Shown here in pieces: positions 16,927 to 26,265 of a DNA stretch of 64,000 nucleotides. This stretch comes from JAAEPI01 sp964352625 (GTDB lineage: Bacteria; Bacteroidota; Bacteroidia; Cytophagales; Cyclobacteriaceae). The first letter of the stretch is position 1. Each line of letters begins with the position of its first letter. The notes beneath the pieces were generated by a model. The model saw nothing but the letters and a program-made list of their open reading frames with translations, did not search any database and was not told where the DNA came from. The position numbers and the translations under genes were made by a program. The stretch is from contig CAYGSD010000007.1 in the NCBI GenBank assembly GCA_964352625.1, forward strand, positions 100,946 to 164,945, written 5' to 3'.

Positions 16927-17700
16927 TTAGTTCGATGACTCCATTCTTTCTTTGTAAGCCCTAACTGCCCTGTAGATACCTGAGGCGATATACACCTGAT
17001 TCAATTTATCATTCAGTTCCAGCTCTTCCTTACTATTGCTAAGATAGCCCGTTTCAACTAATACACTCGGCATAGTTGTTTGCCAAAGCACCCAAAATGG
17101 CGCTTGGCGCACACCTCGGCTATTCCTACCTACTCTTTCTTCCATTTGCTTTTCTATCTCCGCTGCAAGCAATAAGCTGTTGTTTAAGTGAGCACTTTGA
17201 TACAGATTAAACAAAATATAGGATTCGTCAGAATTCGGATCAAACCCTTCGTACTTGGCTTGGTCTGCCTCCAGGAGCATTACGCTGTTTTCTCTCTTGG
17301 CCACATCCAGGTTTTTATTCACCTTATCAAGCCCCATCACGTAGGTCTCTGACCCATACACCGTCTTGTTATGAAAGGCATTGCAATGAACAGAAATGAA
17401 CAGGTCCGCTGCTTCTTTGTTGGCTAAATCAGCACGTTCATGAAGCTCCAAAAAGGAATCATCCTCTCGGGTGAATATGACCTCAACATCATTCATGTTT
17501 TCTTCTAAAATTCGACCTAATTCCAACGCTATCGCCAAAGCGACGTTCTTCTCTTTGGAAATCTTGCCGGAAGTGCCTGGGTCATGGTCTCCATGTCCCG
17601 CATCGATTACAATCCGCTTGACTTTATAAGAAGGGCCAACAGGGTGAAAAGAGAGTAAGAATAGGATCGAAATGGTGATAAGAAGTACAATATTTCTCAT
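16927..17700 (-). CDS. N-acetylmuramoyl-L-alanine amidase (Amidase_3)
   Basis: The 257-residue protein has an N-terminal signal or anchor helix and one amidase_3 domain. Zinc and catalytic residues are visible: IVIDAGHGDHDPGTSG (His), a Glu after the first helix, SVHCNAF (His) and VLVETGYLSN (catalytic Glu). It cleaves the bond between MurNAc and L-Ala in peptidoglycan, as AmiA/B/C do in septum splitting. No extra wall-binding domain is present. It is divergent from the LptD-like gene and upstream of the mlaD-like gene. Confidence 0.93.
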   Translation of the reverse strand: MRNIVLLITISILFLLSFHPVGPSYKVKRIVIDAGHGDHDPGTSGKISKEKNVALAIALELGRILEENMNDVEVIFTREDDSFLELHERADLANKEAADLFISVHCNAFHNKTVYGSETYVMGLDKVNKNLDVAKRENSVMLLEADQAKYEGFDPNSDESYILFNLYQSAHLNNSLLLAAEIEKQMEERVGRNSRGVRQAPFWVLWQTTMPSVLVETGYLSNSKEELELNDKLNQVYIASGIYRAVRAYKERMESSN

Positions 17701-17733
17701 GTCTGTTCGATGCTTATATGTAGCTAAAATGGG

Positions 17734-17741
17734 TAGCTTTA
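17734..17741 (+). promoter_or_regulatory. Candidate -7 element of the LptD-like gene
   Basis: TAGCTTTA matches TAnnTTTG except at the last base. Transcription would start near 17748, which puts the upstream TTG at 17749 at or before the first base and favours the TTG at 17788. Confidence 0.4.
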
Positions 17742-17787
17742 CGCAAAATTGTCAATTTTCTGTCTAATATCTAAATCTAAAGCAGGC

Positions 17788-20556
17788 TTGAGGAGTTGTG
17801 CTTTTTTTATTTTTTGCTTTCTCGGCTGCTCAGTGCTGATTGGACAAACCAATCCAACACAACCCTCCCAAGATACGACGGCTCTTCCAATCGAACCAAT
17901 TTTGGGAGATTCTACCTTGCGATCCGACACAACTTTGGTGGCTTCTGACAGTATTCCTCCCGTGGCTAAAAAGGACGATATCGAGACCACAGTCAACTAC
18001 CATGCCCGTGACTCCATGTTTTTTGACCTGAAGAACCAGCGAATGACCATGTATGGAGATACTCACATTGATTATGGCTTCATCAAACTAGATGCAGAAA
18101 GAACAGAAGTTGATTGGATCAAGCGGACAATAAAGGCAGATTTTGTAAGAGATAGCACGGGCAATTCCCGAGGGAAGCCTGTTTTCACAGATGGTGGAGA
18201 TGTGTATGAAACGACTGGAATTGTGTATGATTTCAAGTCTAGAAAAGCCAAAATATCAGGTGTAGTCACTGAGCAAGATGGAGCGATCATGCATGGGGCC
18301 AATGTGAAGAAGAATGAAGACAATGAGATGTTCATTACGGGAGCCCTGTACACCACATGCACATTGGCTAACCCACACTTCTTTATTCAATCAAAACACA
18401 TAAAAGTAATTCCGGGGAACAAAGTGGTCACCGGGCCTTTTCAACTGCGCTTCAGGGAGGTGCCCACACCCTTAGCAGGACCATTTGGGATGTTTCCTCA
18501 GCCTAAGAAAAAAGCAAGTGGAATCTTGATGCCCGTGTATGGCGAAGAGCGATTAAGGGGATTCTTCCTGAGAAATGGAGGATACTACTTTGCCATCAAT
18601 GACTACTTGGATCTGAGAGTCACTGGAGATATTTACTCCAAAGGAGGGTATGGCTTTCAGGTAAACAACACCTACTTCAAGCGATATGGCTACCGTGGTG
18701 CATTCAATTATTCCTACACCAAAAACGTGATAGGCACTTTGGTTAATACTGCCGAGCAAGATTCCTATTGGATCCGGTGGAATCATGCGCCGCAGAGTCA
18801 AGGGAATTCACGATTCTCGGCTTCCGTATCCATGGGAAGCACCTCCTATAATGCCAATAACAACCTTGCCATTCAAGGCCAGCAAGGATTCCAACAAAGT
18901 ATCACTTCGACTTTTTCATCGAATGTGAGTTATAGCAATAAACTTCAGGGTCTGCCGTATAATTTATCGAGTAGCGCCAGGCTCAATCAAAGTGTGCAGA
19001 CAGGAGAGGTAGATCTTTTGCTGCCAGATGTGACGCTCAACATGACGAGGATATACCCACTTAGGAATGTTGCAAAATCCTCAAACTCACCACTTTCTAA
19101 GCTGAACTTCAGTCACACGTTTGCTGCCCGCAATGAACTTACCAACTCACCCGTTGGAGATTTTAGCTTTGATGTAGCCAACGCCACTGACGCAGACGAT
19201 GAAATAGTGGATTTCAATAGTGCGAACTGGGATGAGATTCAGAAGCGATCAAAATTTGGAATGAAGCATTCATTGCCGATTTCTACTTCTATGACGGTGT
19301 TGAAGTATTTCACATTATCCCCAACCTTCAGTTATTCTGAAGTTTGGTATGGCAAGGAGTTAAATTTCACTGATTACGACGAGGAGGCAGGTGGAGTGAG
19401 GGTGGACACAGTAGACACATTTAGCAGGGCAGGGAGCTGGACAAGTAGTGCGTCTTTGAATACAAGACTTTATGGTTTGTACAATGTGGGTGCTCTTAAT
19501 ATTCAGGCAATTCGCCATGTAATTACCCCTTCAGTTTCATTTAGCTACAATCCGGACTTTAGCAGCACCAAATACGGCGTGTATTCTGATGTGGTAATTG
19601 ACTCCCTTGGAAACACGCGAAGACTTTCAAAGTATGAGGGCTTCAATTTTGGCTCACCGTCCGGATCTGAAAGCAAAACCATGTCGATTTCCATCACCAA
19701 CAATATTGAGATGAAAGTCTTGGACAAGAAAGACAGTACGGGGCAGACGTTTAAAAAGGTGAAAATCTTTGATAACCTTTCGGCGAATACCGGCTACAAT
19801 TTCGCTGCGGATTCATTTAAACTAAACAACATCTCACTCACAGCACGAACTAGCTTCCTTAAAGGCAAATTGTCTCTAAATACATCCGCAACGGTCGATC
19901 CCTATGTATACAAGCTAATTTCTAAAAGCGACAATGGGACGATCCAGCAACGAAGACTCGATCGGTATGCTTGGAACAATGGAAAAGGACTTGGCCAGAT
20001 TAGTAATTTCAGAGCAGCCATAAATCTTAATCTTCAAGGGAAGTCAAAGTCCACGGCATCAGAAGAAGTGAAAAATCAGGAACAAAGGCAAAGAGCCCAA
20101 GACCAAGCCGCCTTAGACCCTTTTAATGATCCGCTGTATCAACAGGATGAAGAGTTGCAGGAGGTAGTAGATCATATTCGGAACAATCCGGAACAGTATG
20201 TAGACTTCAAAGTGCCATGGAGTCTCAGAACCAACTATTCATTTACCAGACAAAAAACTGGCTTTCGCGCACCTGTAGTTAGGAAAACCATGTCATTTGG
20301 AGGTTCTCTCGGTCTCACTGATAAAACTCAAATCACATGGAACTCGGGGTATGATTTTGAAAACAATGAGTTCACTACCACAAACATTAGTGTGCACCGA
20401 GACCTTCACTGCTGGGTCATGGATTTCAACTGGGTGCCTTTTGGCACCTATCAGTCATATATGCTGACCATTCGAGTAAAAGCTCAAATGCTTCAGGATT
20501 TGAAGGTTGAGAAGCGGAAGTCCAATTTCGATTTCTTCGGCGATAGCCAATTCTAG
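17788..20556 (+). CDS. lptD: LptD-like outer-membrane LPS assembly protein
   Basis: A 922-residue protein with a TTG start at 17788, giving a signal peptide (MRSCAFFIFCFLGCSVLIGQ). The in-frame TTG at 17749 lies at the predicted transcription start. After a Thr/Ser-rich linker an OstA/LptA-like jelly-roll runs from about residue 75 to 190 (DTHIDYGFIKLDAERTEVDW), followed by a large beta-barrel of about 700 residues. This is the architecture of Bacteroidetes LptD homologues, which insert LPS or related lipids into the outer leaflet. The stop overlaps the convergent receiver gene by 4 bp. No ATG candidate exists upstream of the signal. Confidence 0.83.
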   Translation: MRSCAFFIFCFLGCSVLIGQTNPTQPSQDTTALPIEPILGDSTLRSDTTLVASDSIPPVAKKDDIETTVNYHARDSMFFDLKNQRMTMYGDTHIDYGFIKLDAERTEVDWIKRTIKADFVRDSTGNSRGKPVFTDGGDVYETTGIVYDFKSRKAKISGVVTEQDGAIMHGANVKKNEDNEMFITGALYTTCTLANPHFFIQSKHIKVIPGNKVVTGPFQLRFREVPTPLAGPFGMFPQPKKKASGILMPVYGEERLRGFFLRNGGYYFAINDYLDLRVTGDIYSKGGYGFQVNNTYFKRYGYRGAFNYSYTKNVIGTLVNTAEQDSYWIRWNHAPQSQGNSRFSASVSMGSTSYNANNNLAIQGQQGFQQSITSTFSSNVSYSNKLQGLPYNLSSSARLNQSVQTGEVDLLLPDVTLNMTRIYPLRNVAKSSNSPLSKLNFSHTFAARNELTNSPVGDFSFDVANATDADDEIVDFNSANWDEIQKRSKFGMKHSLPISTSMTVLKYFTLSPTFSYSEVWYGKELNFTDYDEEAGGVRVDTVDTFSRAGSWTSSASLNTRLYGLYNVGALNIQAIRHVITPSVSFSYNPDFSSTKYGVYSDVVIDSLGNTRRLSKYEGFNFGSPSGSESKTMSISITNNIEMKVLDKKDSTGQTFKKVKIFDNLSANTGYNFAADSFKLNNISLTARTSFLKGKLSLNTSATVDPYVYKLISKSDNGTIQQRRLDRYAWNNGKGLGQISNFRAAINLNLQGKSKSTASEEVKNQEQRQRAQDQAALDPFNDPLYQQDEELQEVVDHIRNNPEQYVDFKVPWSLRTNYSFTRQKTGFRAPVVRKTMSFGGSLGLTDKTQITWNSGYDFENNEFTTTNISVHRDLHCWVMDFNWVPFGTYQSYMLTIRVKAQMLQDLKVEKRKSNFDFFGDSQF

Positions 20557-20903
20557 CGGCACTTGGCCAGCGCTTCTTTCAAGCGATCAAGAGTCGGAGG
20601 CTTCTGGATGAAGTCTACAAATTCTATATCGTAGTTCTGCATTACTTCTTCTGCATGTCCCGAGACCACAATTACTTTGGGCTGATATTCGAGAAGGTCA
20701 ATGAATTCTGGACCCTCCAATCCTGAGATGTTAATGTCCAAGAAAAGTACATCGGGGCGCAGACGTTCAATATTGAGAACTGCATCCGTGGTTCCACCGA
20801 AAGTGCCTAGATGCTTCGTGTCAGGGATTTTCTCTAAGTATTTTCTGAGCAGCAGCGCAAACTCTGCTTCGTCTTCAACTATTATGTAACTTAATTCAGC
20901 CAT
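20553..20903 (-). CDS. Receiver-only response regulator
   Basis: A 116-residue CheY-like receiver with no output domain. Acidic pocket EDE at residues 9-11, phosphoacceptor Asp in DVLFLDINISG, conserved Ser in VVSGHAEE and Lys in IQKPP are all present, so phosphorylation should be possible. The sequence style resembles the receivers of LytTR regulators with the DNA-binding domain removed. Its start lies inside the 3' end of lysS (13-bp overlap), implying translational coupling to lysine-tRNA ligase. The partner kinase is unknown. Confidence 0.88.
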   Translation of the reverse strand: MAELSYIIVEDEAEFALLLRKYLEKIPDTKHLGTFGGTTDAVLNIERLRPDVLFLDINISGLEGPEFIDLLEYQPKVIVVSGHAEEVMQNYDIEFVDFIQKPPTLDRLKEALAKCR

Positions 20904-22621
20904 GCTTCGACTTCTTCCTTTGTAGGATTTTGAACGTCATTAAGTTTCATTTTCTTGCGCATACCGCAAACATCATTATGAAGCTTATTACCGTTCGCCT
21001 CCTTGAGTGAGTGGATAGTAAGATAGCCCAATTTCTGAACAATCGGGATCAGTTCAGGTCTAATTCCCAAGTCTAAATAATCTTTATCGGAAGCAACAGC
21101 GGCCTTTTTTTCCGGCCTCATCTGTGGGAAGAAAAGTACATCCTGAATGGATTTTGAGTTGGTCATAATCATTGAAAGCCGATCTATCCCAACTCCCAAA
21201 CCAGCTGTTGGTGGCATTCCGTATTCAAGCGCACGAAGAAAATCTTCGTCGAGCGTCATCGCTTCATCGTCTCCTCTCTTTCCAAGTTCAAGCTGCTCCT
21301 CAAATCTCTTTCGCTGATCAATTGGATCGTTGAGTTCGGAGAAGGCATTGCAGATTTCTTTACCGTTACAAATCGCTTCGAATCTTTCTACAAGCCCTTC
21401 CTTGCTTCGGTGCTTTTTCGCCAATGGTGACATCTCCACGGGATAGTCCGTGATGAAAGTGGGTTGAATCAACTGGCCTTCACATTTTTCACCAAAAATT
21501 TCATCAATCAGCTTGCCCTTACCCATGGTTTCATCTACTGGCACGTCAAGTTTCTTTGCCGTTGCTCTTAGAGCCGCCTCATCCATTTCAGAAATGTCAA
21601 TTCCCGTGAAGTGTTCAATCGCCTCGAACATGGTGAAGCGTTTCCAAGGACGCTTGAAGTCAATGTCATGTTCGCCTACTTTCACAATGGTTTTGCCGTG
21701 GAGATCCAAGGCAATTTTTTCTACCATTTCTTCCACGAGATTCATCATCCACTCATAGTCTTTGTATGCCACATACAACTCTACTTGGGTGAATTCAGGA
21801 TTGTGGAATCGAGACATTCCTTCGTTTCGGAAATCTTTCGAGAACTCGAATACGCCATCAAATCCGCCTACGATCAATCTCTTCAAATACAGCTCATTGG
21901 CTATCCGCAAATAGAGCGTCATGTCCAAAGTGTTGTGATGCGTCTTGAACGGACGTGCGGCTGCACCGCCATAAAGTGGCTGCAGAATTGGAGTCTCCAC
22001 TTCTAGATACCCATTCCCAGCCAGGAAATCTCGCATAGAGTTCACAAGCTGAGTGCGCTGAATAAAGGTCTTTTTGATTTGCGGGTTTACCACCAAATCC
22101 ACATAGCGCTGACGATAGCGCTGCTCGGGATCGGTGAAAGCATCGTGGGTAACCACATTTCCATCCGCATCTTCTGTTTCCTTCACGATGGGTAGTGGCT
22201 TAAGTGATTTACTCAGCAATTTCAATTCCGACAGATGGATAGACAGCTCCCCGACCTGAGTTCTAAACACGAATCCCTTTACTCCTAGAATATCCCCAAT
22301 GTCCAGCTTCTTTTTGAAAACATCGTTATAGAATGATTTATCCTCATCAGGGCAGATATCGTCTCTTCGGAGGTAAATCTGAATTCGCCCTTCCTGATCT
22401 TGAATCTCGGCGAAAGATGCTGAGCCCATGATTCTACGACTCATTAGCCTTCCTGCCAGCTGCACTTCCTTGAAATCATCGGGGTGCTCGTCGAATCGTT
22501 CTTTGATCTCTTTGGAGGTGGTCGTGATCTCAAACAAATCGGCTGGGTAAGGTTCTATCCCCGCTTTGATCAATTCTTCTCTGACCTGTCTTCTCTGTAA
22601 TTCCTGTTCGCTTAGTTGCAT
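20891..22621 (-). CDS. lysS: Lysine--tRNA ligase, class II
   Basis: A 576-residue class II aminoacyl-tRNA synthetase. An N-terminal OB-fold anticodon-binding domain (about 55-160, with AGRLMSRRIMGSASFAEIQDQEGRIQIY) precedes the catalytic core containing motif 1, motif 2 (FRNEGMSRFHNPEFTQVELY) and motif 3 (GLGVGIDRLSMI). A C-terminal extension of about 70 residues beyond motif 3, ending in a helical segment, is common in Bacteroidetes LysS. It charges tRNA-Lys. The gene is 3 bp downstream of proline dehydrogenase and overlaps the receiver gene. Confidence 0.97.
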   Translation of the reverse strand: MQLSEQELQRRQVREELIKAGIEPYPADLFEITTTSKEIKERFDEHPDDFKEVQLAGRLMSRRIMGSASFAEIQDQEGRIQIYLRRDDICPDEDKSFYNDVFKKKLDIGDILGVKGFVFRTQVGELSIHLSELKLLSKSLKPLPIVKETEDADGNVVTHDAFTDPEQRYRQRYVDLVVNPQIKKTFIQRTQLVNSMRDFLAGNGYLEVETPILQPLYGGAAARPFKTHHNTLDMTLYLRIANELYLKRLIVGGFDGVFEFSKDFRNEGMSRFHNPEFTQVELYVAYKDYEWMMNLVEEMVEKIALDLHGKTIVKVGEHDIDFKRPWKRFTMFEAIEHFTGIDISEMDEAALRATAKKLDVPVDETMGKGKLIDEIFGEKCEGQLIQPTFITDYPVEMSPLAKKHRSKEGLVERFEAICNGKEICNAFSELNDPIDQRKRFEEQLELGKRGDDEAMTLDEDFLRALEYGMPPTAGLGVGIDRLSMIMTNSKSIQDVLFFPQMRPEKKAAVASDKDYLDLGIRPELIPIVQKLGYLTIHSLKEANGNKLHNDVCGMRKKMKLNDVQNPTKEEVEAWLN

Positions 22622-22624
22622 CAG

Positions 22625-23803
22625 TTAGGCTGATTTTCGTCTTTTAATTTCTTTTTTGATCATGGTAAGTTCCCTACCACTTTGGCCCGCAATGGCGGTA
22701 TTTTCCTTGGCTCTTCGGAATAAATATGGCATCACTTTATGGATCGGGCCATATGGCACGTACTTCGCCACATTGTATCCATGCTGCGCAAGGTTGAACG
22801 AAATGTTGTCGCTCATCCCCAGAAGCTGCGCAAAGAAAACTCTGTGGTCGTCGCGAGGCATGCCATTTTCGTCCATCAATTTGGCCAAAAGAAGGCACGA
22901 CTTTTCATTGTGCGTACCTGCACATAGACCAACTACATCAATGTTTTCCACACACAACCTGACTGCTTCATTGTAATCATGATCGGTGGATTGCTTGGTG
23001 GGTTGAATAGGAGACTTGTAATTCATTTCCTCAGCCCGCTCTCTCTCCTTCTCCATATAGGCACCTCGTACCAACTTCACACCCAAGTGGAACTTCTCTT
23101 CGCGAGCCAGCTTAATAGCCGCCTTGAGGTTACCCAACATATCATGTCTGTACATCTGGAATGTGTTAAACACATGCGGATAATCCTGGTTGAACTTTCG
23201 CATCAGCTCCAAGGAAACTTCATCAATCACATCCTGAATCCACGACTCCTCAGCGTCGATCATGAACATAAGACCGTTTTCCTTTGCCGCCTCCGCAATT
23301 TCGAAAGCTCGGTCTTGCATCATTTCAAGCTTCAACTGTTCGTCCTTCGTGAGCTCCTTACCTTCCTGCACTTTGATCATCACATTCGTCGAGCCGATCC
23401 CCGTCAACTTCACCACACAAAATGGGACATCTGTGCCTTCCTTAGCAGACTTGCAAATTCTAATCAATTCATTTTTTGTCCTGTCATACCCAATTTCAAT
23501 CGTCTCGCCTTCTACAGAATAATCCAGTATGGTCATAACATTGAAATCCGCCAATTTCTTCATGGTAGGTTGGCAGCCTTCCACGGATTCTCCTCCACAA
23601 AACTGCTGATAAATGGTGTTGCGGATGATCCCCTTTATTGGAAGTCCGACGGACAAGGCGAACCGTGTAAACGCCACGCCTATCTTCACCATCCACGGTC
23701 GCTTCATTGTAGCAAAAACGAAATACGATTTCCACAATTCGCGATCAGTGTTAATCGCAAAAGCAATCTCGGTATCATCAAATTGAATCTCTTGTTTTTG
23801 CAT
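22625..23803 (-). CDS. Proline dehydrogenase (monofunctional)
   Basis: A 392-residue FAD-dependent enzyme with the PRODH TIM barrel. LVRGAYMEKERERA near residue 290 is the hallmark substrate- and flavin-binding block, and GTHNEKS and YGPIHKVMPYLFRRAKEN follow. It oxidises proline to pyrroline-5-carboxylate as the first step of proline use. ATG 23803 is preferred to the TTG at 23815. An exact -7 element (TATTTTTG at 23823-23830, minus strand) lies 19 nt upstream. The partner P5C dehydrogenase is not nearby. Confidence 0.95.
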   Translation of the reverse strand: MQKQEIQFDDTEIAFAINTDRELWKSYFVFATMKRPWMVKIGVAFTRFALSVGLPIKGIIRNTIYQQFCGGESVEGCQPTMKKLADFNVMTILDYSVEGETIEIGYDRTKNELIRICKSAKEGTDVPFCVVKLTGIGSTNVMIKVQEGKELTKDEQLKLEMMQDRAFEIAEAAKENGLMFMIDAEESWIQDVIDEVSLELMRKFNQDYPHVFNTFQMYRHDMLGNLKAAIKLAREEKFHLGVKLVRGAYMEKERERAEEMNYKSPIQPTKQSTDHDYNEAVRLCVENIDVVGLCAGTHNEKSCLLLAKLMDENGMPRDDHRVFFAQLLGMSDNISFNLAQHGYNVAKYVPYGPIHKVMPYLFRRAKENTAIAGQSGRELTMIKKEIKRRKSA

Positions 23804-23810
23804 AATTTTG
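23783..23810 (+). promoter_or_regulatory. aroB promoter
   Basis: TTG at 23783-23785, a 17-nt spacer, then TAATTTTG at 23803-23810 match the Bacteroidetes consensus fully. Transcription would start near 23816, so the TTG at 23808 cannot be the aroB start and GTG 23853 is the first good candidate. Confidence 0.7.
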
Positions 23811-23822
23811 GGCAAACGTCCG

Positions 23823-23830
23823 CAAAAATA
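23823..23830 (-). promoter_or_regulatory. -7 element of proline dehydrogenase
   Basis: CAAAAATA on the plus strand reads TATTTTTG on the minus strand, an exact TAnnTTTG match, 19 nt upstream of the ATG at 23803. No -33 TTG at normal spacing. It faces the aroB -7 element 12 bp away. Confidence 0.5.
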
Positions 23831-23852
23831 TCAAAACCAATCTAAGCCTTAC

Positions 23853-24890
23853 GTGGTAAAACCAGCATACCTTCAATTTTCTCAAAATCCGGCTGCCACA
23901 GTTCAAGAAATTTTGGGCGAATTGGCTCCAGATAAAGTGGCTATTTTGGTTGATGAAAATACCAAAAAATACTGCTTACCCCTCTTAAATTCAGATCTGC
24001 CAATCATTGAAATTAAAAGTGGGGAGAAGAATAAGACCTTGACAACCTGCGATAAGATTTGGATGGAGATGACGGAGTTGGGATTTTCAAGGAAATCACT
24101 ACTTATCAATCTCGGCGGTGGCGTTATCGGTGACATGGGAGGGTTTGCGGCGAGCACCTACAAACGAGGAATTCGATTCGTGAATTTCCCCACCACACTT
24201 CTTGCGATGGTGGATGCGAGCATTGGCGGTAAACTTGGCATTGATTTTCATGGGCTTAAAAATCACATTGGGGTTTTTCAGGAACCAACCAAGGTAGTCG
24301 TGTCTGATGCCTTCCTAGAAACACTCCCCCAAAGTCAGATTCGATCCGGGTTTGCTGAAATATTAAAGCATGCACTTATCCATGATCAAGACTACTGGCA
24401 AACTGTAAAACAGGTCGATCTGGCTCAAACTGATTGGTCAGAGATTATTCACCAATCTGTGGAGATCAAAAACAAGGTGGTCTTAGCTGATCCTAAGGAA
24501 AACGGACTAAGAAAAATTTTGAATTTTGGTCATTCTCTTGGTCATGCGATTGAAACTCATTTTCTCGATTCAGACAACCCTCTTCTGCATGGAGAAGCCA
24601 TAGCCATTGGGATGATACTGGAAGGATATATTGCGGCGGAGAAAAAATCCTTATCAAAAGAAGACTTGAGCGAAATGATTGAAGTGATTTCCACTTACTT
24701 TGAACTCCCAACACTCCCCAGCTCTGATGAGCTCATGACCCATTTAATACAGGACAAAAAAAATCAAGGAGAAGTTTTGAATTTTTCCTTGATAGATCGA
24801 ATAGGAAGCTGCAAGTGGGATGTACCCGTGACGAAGGACGAAATAAACTGTGCTCTTAAGAGCTACTCAGTACTTATACAAAGAGTTTAG
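23853..24890 (+). CDS. aroB: 3-dehydroquinate synthase
   Basis: With a GTG start at 23853 the protein has 345 residues, the usual AroB length. The NAD-binding GGGVIGDMGGFAASTYKRGIRFVNFPTTLLAMVDASIGGKLGID block and the zinc ligands (the Glu in FAEILKHALIHD, HSLGHAIE and the later LHGEAIAIGM His) are intact. It converts DAHP to 3-dehydroquinate in the shikimate pathway. The start is set by the promoter at 23783-23810. aroA follows after a short gap holding a small minus-strand ORF. Confidence 0.96.
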   Translation: MVKPAYLQFSQNPAATVQEILGELAPDKVAILVDENTKKYCLPLLNSDLPIIEIKSGEKNKTLTTCDKIWMEMTELGFSRKSLLINLGGGVIGDMGGFAASTYKRGIRFVNFPTTLLAMVDASIGGKLGIDFHGLKNHIGVFQEPTKVVVSDAFLETLPQSQIRSGFAEILKHALIHDQDYWQTVKQVDLAQTDWSEIIHQSVEIKNKVVLADPKENGLRKILNFGHSLGHAIETHFLDSDNPLLHGEAIAIGMILEGYIAAEKKSLSKEDLSEMIEVISTYFELPTLPSSDELMTHLIQDKKNQGEVLNFSLIDRIGSCKWDVPVTKDEINCALKSYSVLIQRV

Positions 24891-25008
24891 TCTGTTCATT
24901 CTTCGCAACCTGCTGCTTCTTTGCTTTTTTTGGAGTGGTAATCAAGATAGTCACCAAGCCAATCAGAGCTGCGATTAATAATGTTCCGAATGTGCGTGAT
25001 TTTCCCAT
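24874..25008 (-). CDS. Small single-helix membrane protein (44 residues)
   Basis: A minus-strand ORF begins at ATG 25008 and ends at TAA 24874-24876. The product has one hydrophobic helix (TLLIAALIGLVTILITT) followed by a Lys-rich tail (PKKAKKQQ), the pattern of single-span small membrane proteins such as YtxH-like peptides. It overlaps the aroB stop by 17 bp and fills the aroB-aroA gap. No promoter match was found. It could be a chance ORF, though the sharp hydrophobic-basic split argues against it. Confidence 0.45.
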   Translation of the reverse strand: MGKSRTFGTLLIAALIGLVTILITTPKKAKKQQVAKNEQTKLFV

Positions 25009-25044
25009 ATGCGGTATAACGCAAAAACCGTGCGAAGGATTCCA

Positions 25045-26265
25045 ATGATGAATGAAAAATTAGTTTTAAAGAAGCTTAATGACCGACCGCTATCGGGTTC
25101 CATTAATATCAGTGCTTCAAAAAGTGAAAGCAATCGACTCTTGCTTATCAATGCGCTAGCCAAAACGCCTCTCGAACTTGGCAATCTTTCTATGGCTCGA
25201 GATACTCAGACGATGAAATCTCTACTACAAACTCAGCCGGAAATCTGGGATGTAAAAGATGCTGGTACGACCATGCGATTTCTGACTGCATACCTCGCCA
25301 TCAAAGGAAATGAAGCTATCATCACCGGCACTGAGCGCATGAAAAACAGGCCCATTGGCCCGCTGGTCGATGCATTGAGAATATTGGGGGCCAATGTGAA
25401 TTATGAAGAAAAAGATGGCTACCCACCATTGCGCATTTCCAAATTGGAAGCCCAGGGCGCAGATCGAATTGAAATTCCCGGAAATATTAGCAGTCAGTAT
25501 ATCAGTGCTTTGCTGATGATCGCTCCATGCCTTCCAAAAGGTTTGGAAATTGAACTCACCACAGAAATCTTCAGTCGACCCTACATCGAAATGACGCTGA
25601 AGCTTATGGAGATATTTGGGGTGAGCCACGAATGGCAAGGCCAGTTGATCAAAATAGCTCCGCAATCCTATGAAGCCCGACAAGCCACCTACTCGGTAGA
25701 AAGCGACTGGTCAGGAGCCAGCTATTGGTACAGCTTCGTGGCATTGAACCCTTCGGGGGGTGAATTACTGCTCCCAAAACTTCGGGAAAATTCCACGCAG
25801 GGGGATCAGGCGATAGCCGATATTATGAGCAAAATGGGCGTTCAGACTACTTACGAGCCATTGGGAGTGCGCATTAGGCAGGCAACCGAGCATGAGCGTG
25901 AACTGACCATTGATTTCAGAAAATGCCCAGATCTCGCCCAAACAGTTTTTGTCGTGGCGGCTGTAAAAGGAATCAAATTAACTATGACAGGCCTGGAAAG
26001 TCTGAAAATAAAAGAGACGGACCGAATTCAGGCCATGATGAATGAGTTGGCTAAGATTGGAGCAACCCTGAGTGAAGACGGTGATACTTGGACACTAACG
26101 CCATCCAAGGTGCTTCCAGACAAAGTGGAAATAGAAACTTACGAAGATCACCGAATGGCGATGGCTTGTGCGCCGCTTTGCAGCGTGATGGATGTGACCA
26201 TCCTCGATCCTTCGGTGGTGAACAAGAGCTATCCCAATTTTTGGGAAGAGGTGGGGAAGTTATGA
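25045..26265 (+). CDS. aroA: 3-phosphoshikimate 1-carboxyvinyltransferase (EPSP synthase)
   Basis: ATG 25045 follows an AAGGA 5 nt upstream and gives MMNEKLVLKKL, a normal N-terminus; the ATG at 25048 is equally possible and the upstream in-frame ATG at 25009 less so. The 406-residue protein shows the family blocks: SASKSESNRLLLINAL, DAGTTMRFL, NRPIGPL-type RPIGPLVDALR, LKIKETDRIQAM and YEDHRMAM. It transfers enolpyruvate from PEP to shikimate-3-phosphate. It overlaps the next gene by 4 bp (ATGA). Confidence 0.96.
   Translation: MMNEKLVLKKLNDRPLSGSINISASKSESNRLLLINALAKTPLELGNLSMARDTQTMKSLLQTQPEIWDVKDAGTTMRFLTAYLAIKGNEAIITGTERMKNRPIGPLVDALRILGANVNYEEKDGYPPLRISKLEAQGADRIEIPGNISSQYISALLMIAPCLPKGLEIELTTEIFSRPYIEMTLKLMEIFGVSHEWQGQLIKIAPQSYEARQATYSVESDWSGASYWYSFVALNPSGGELLLPKLRENSTQGDQAIADIMSKMGVQTTYEPLGVRIRQATEHERELTIDFRKCPDLAQTVFVVAAVKGIKLTMTGLESLKIKETDRIQAMMNELAKIGATLSEDGDTWTLTPSKVLPDKVEIETYEDHRMAMACAPLCSVMDVTILDPSVVNKSYPNFWEEVGKL

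Noticed and set aside
22979..23845. Long plus-strand ORF (288 residues) across proline dehydrogenase
   Set aside because: Antisense shadow of a clear enzyme gene; composition (many His, Leu, Arg) is typical of reverse-frame translation.
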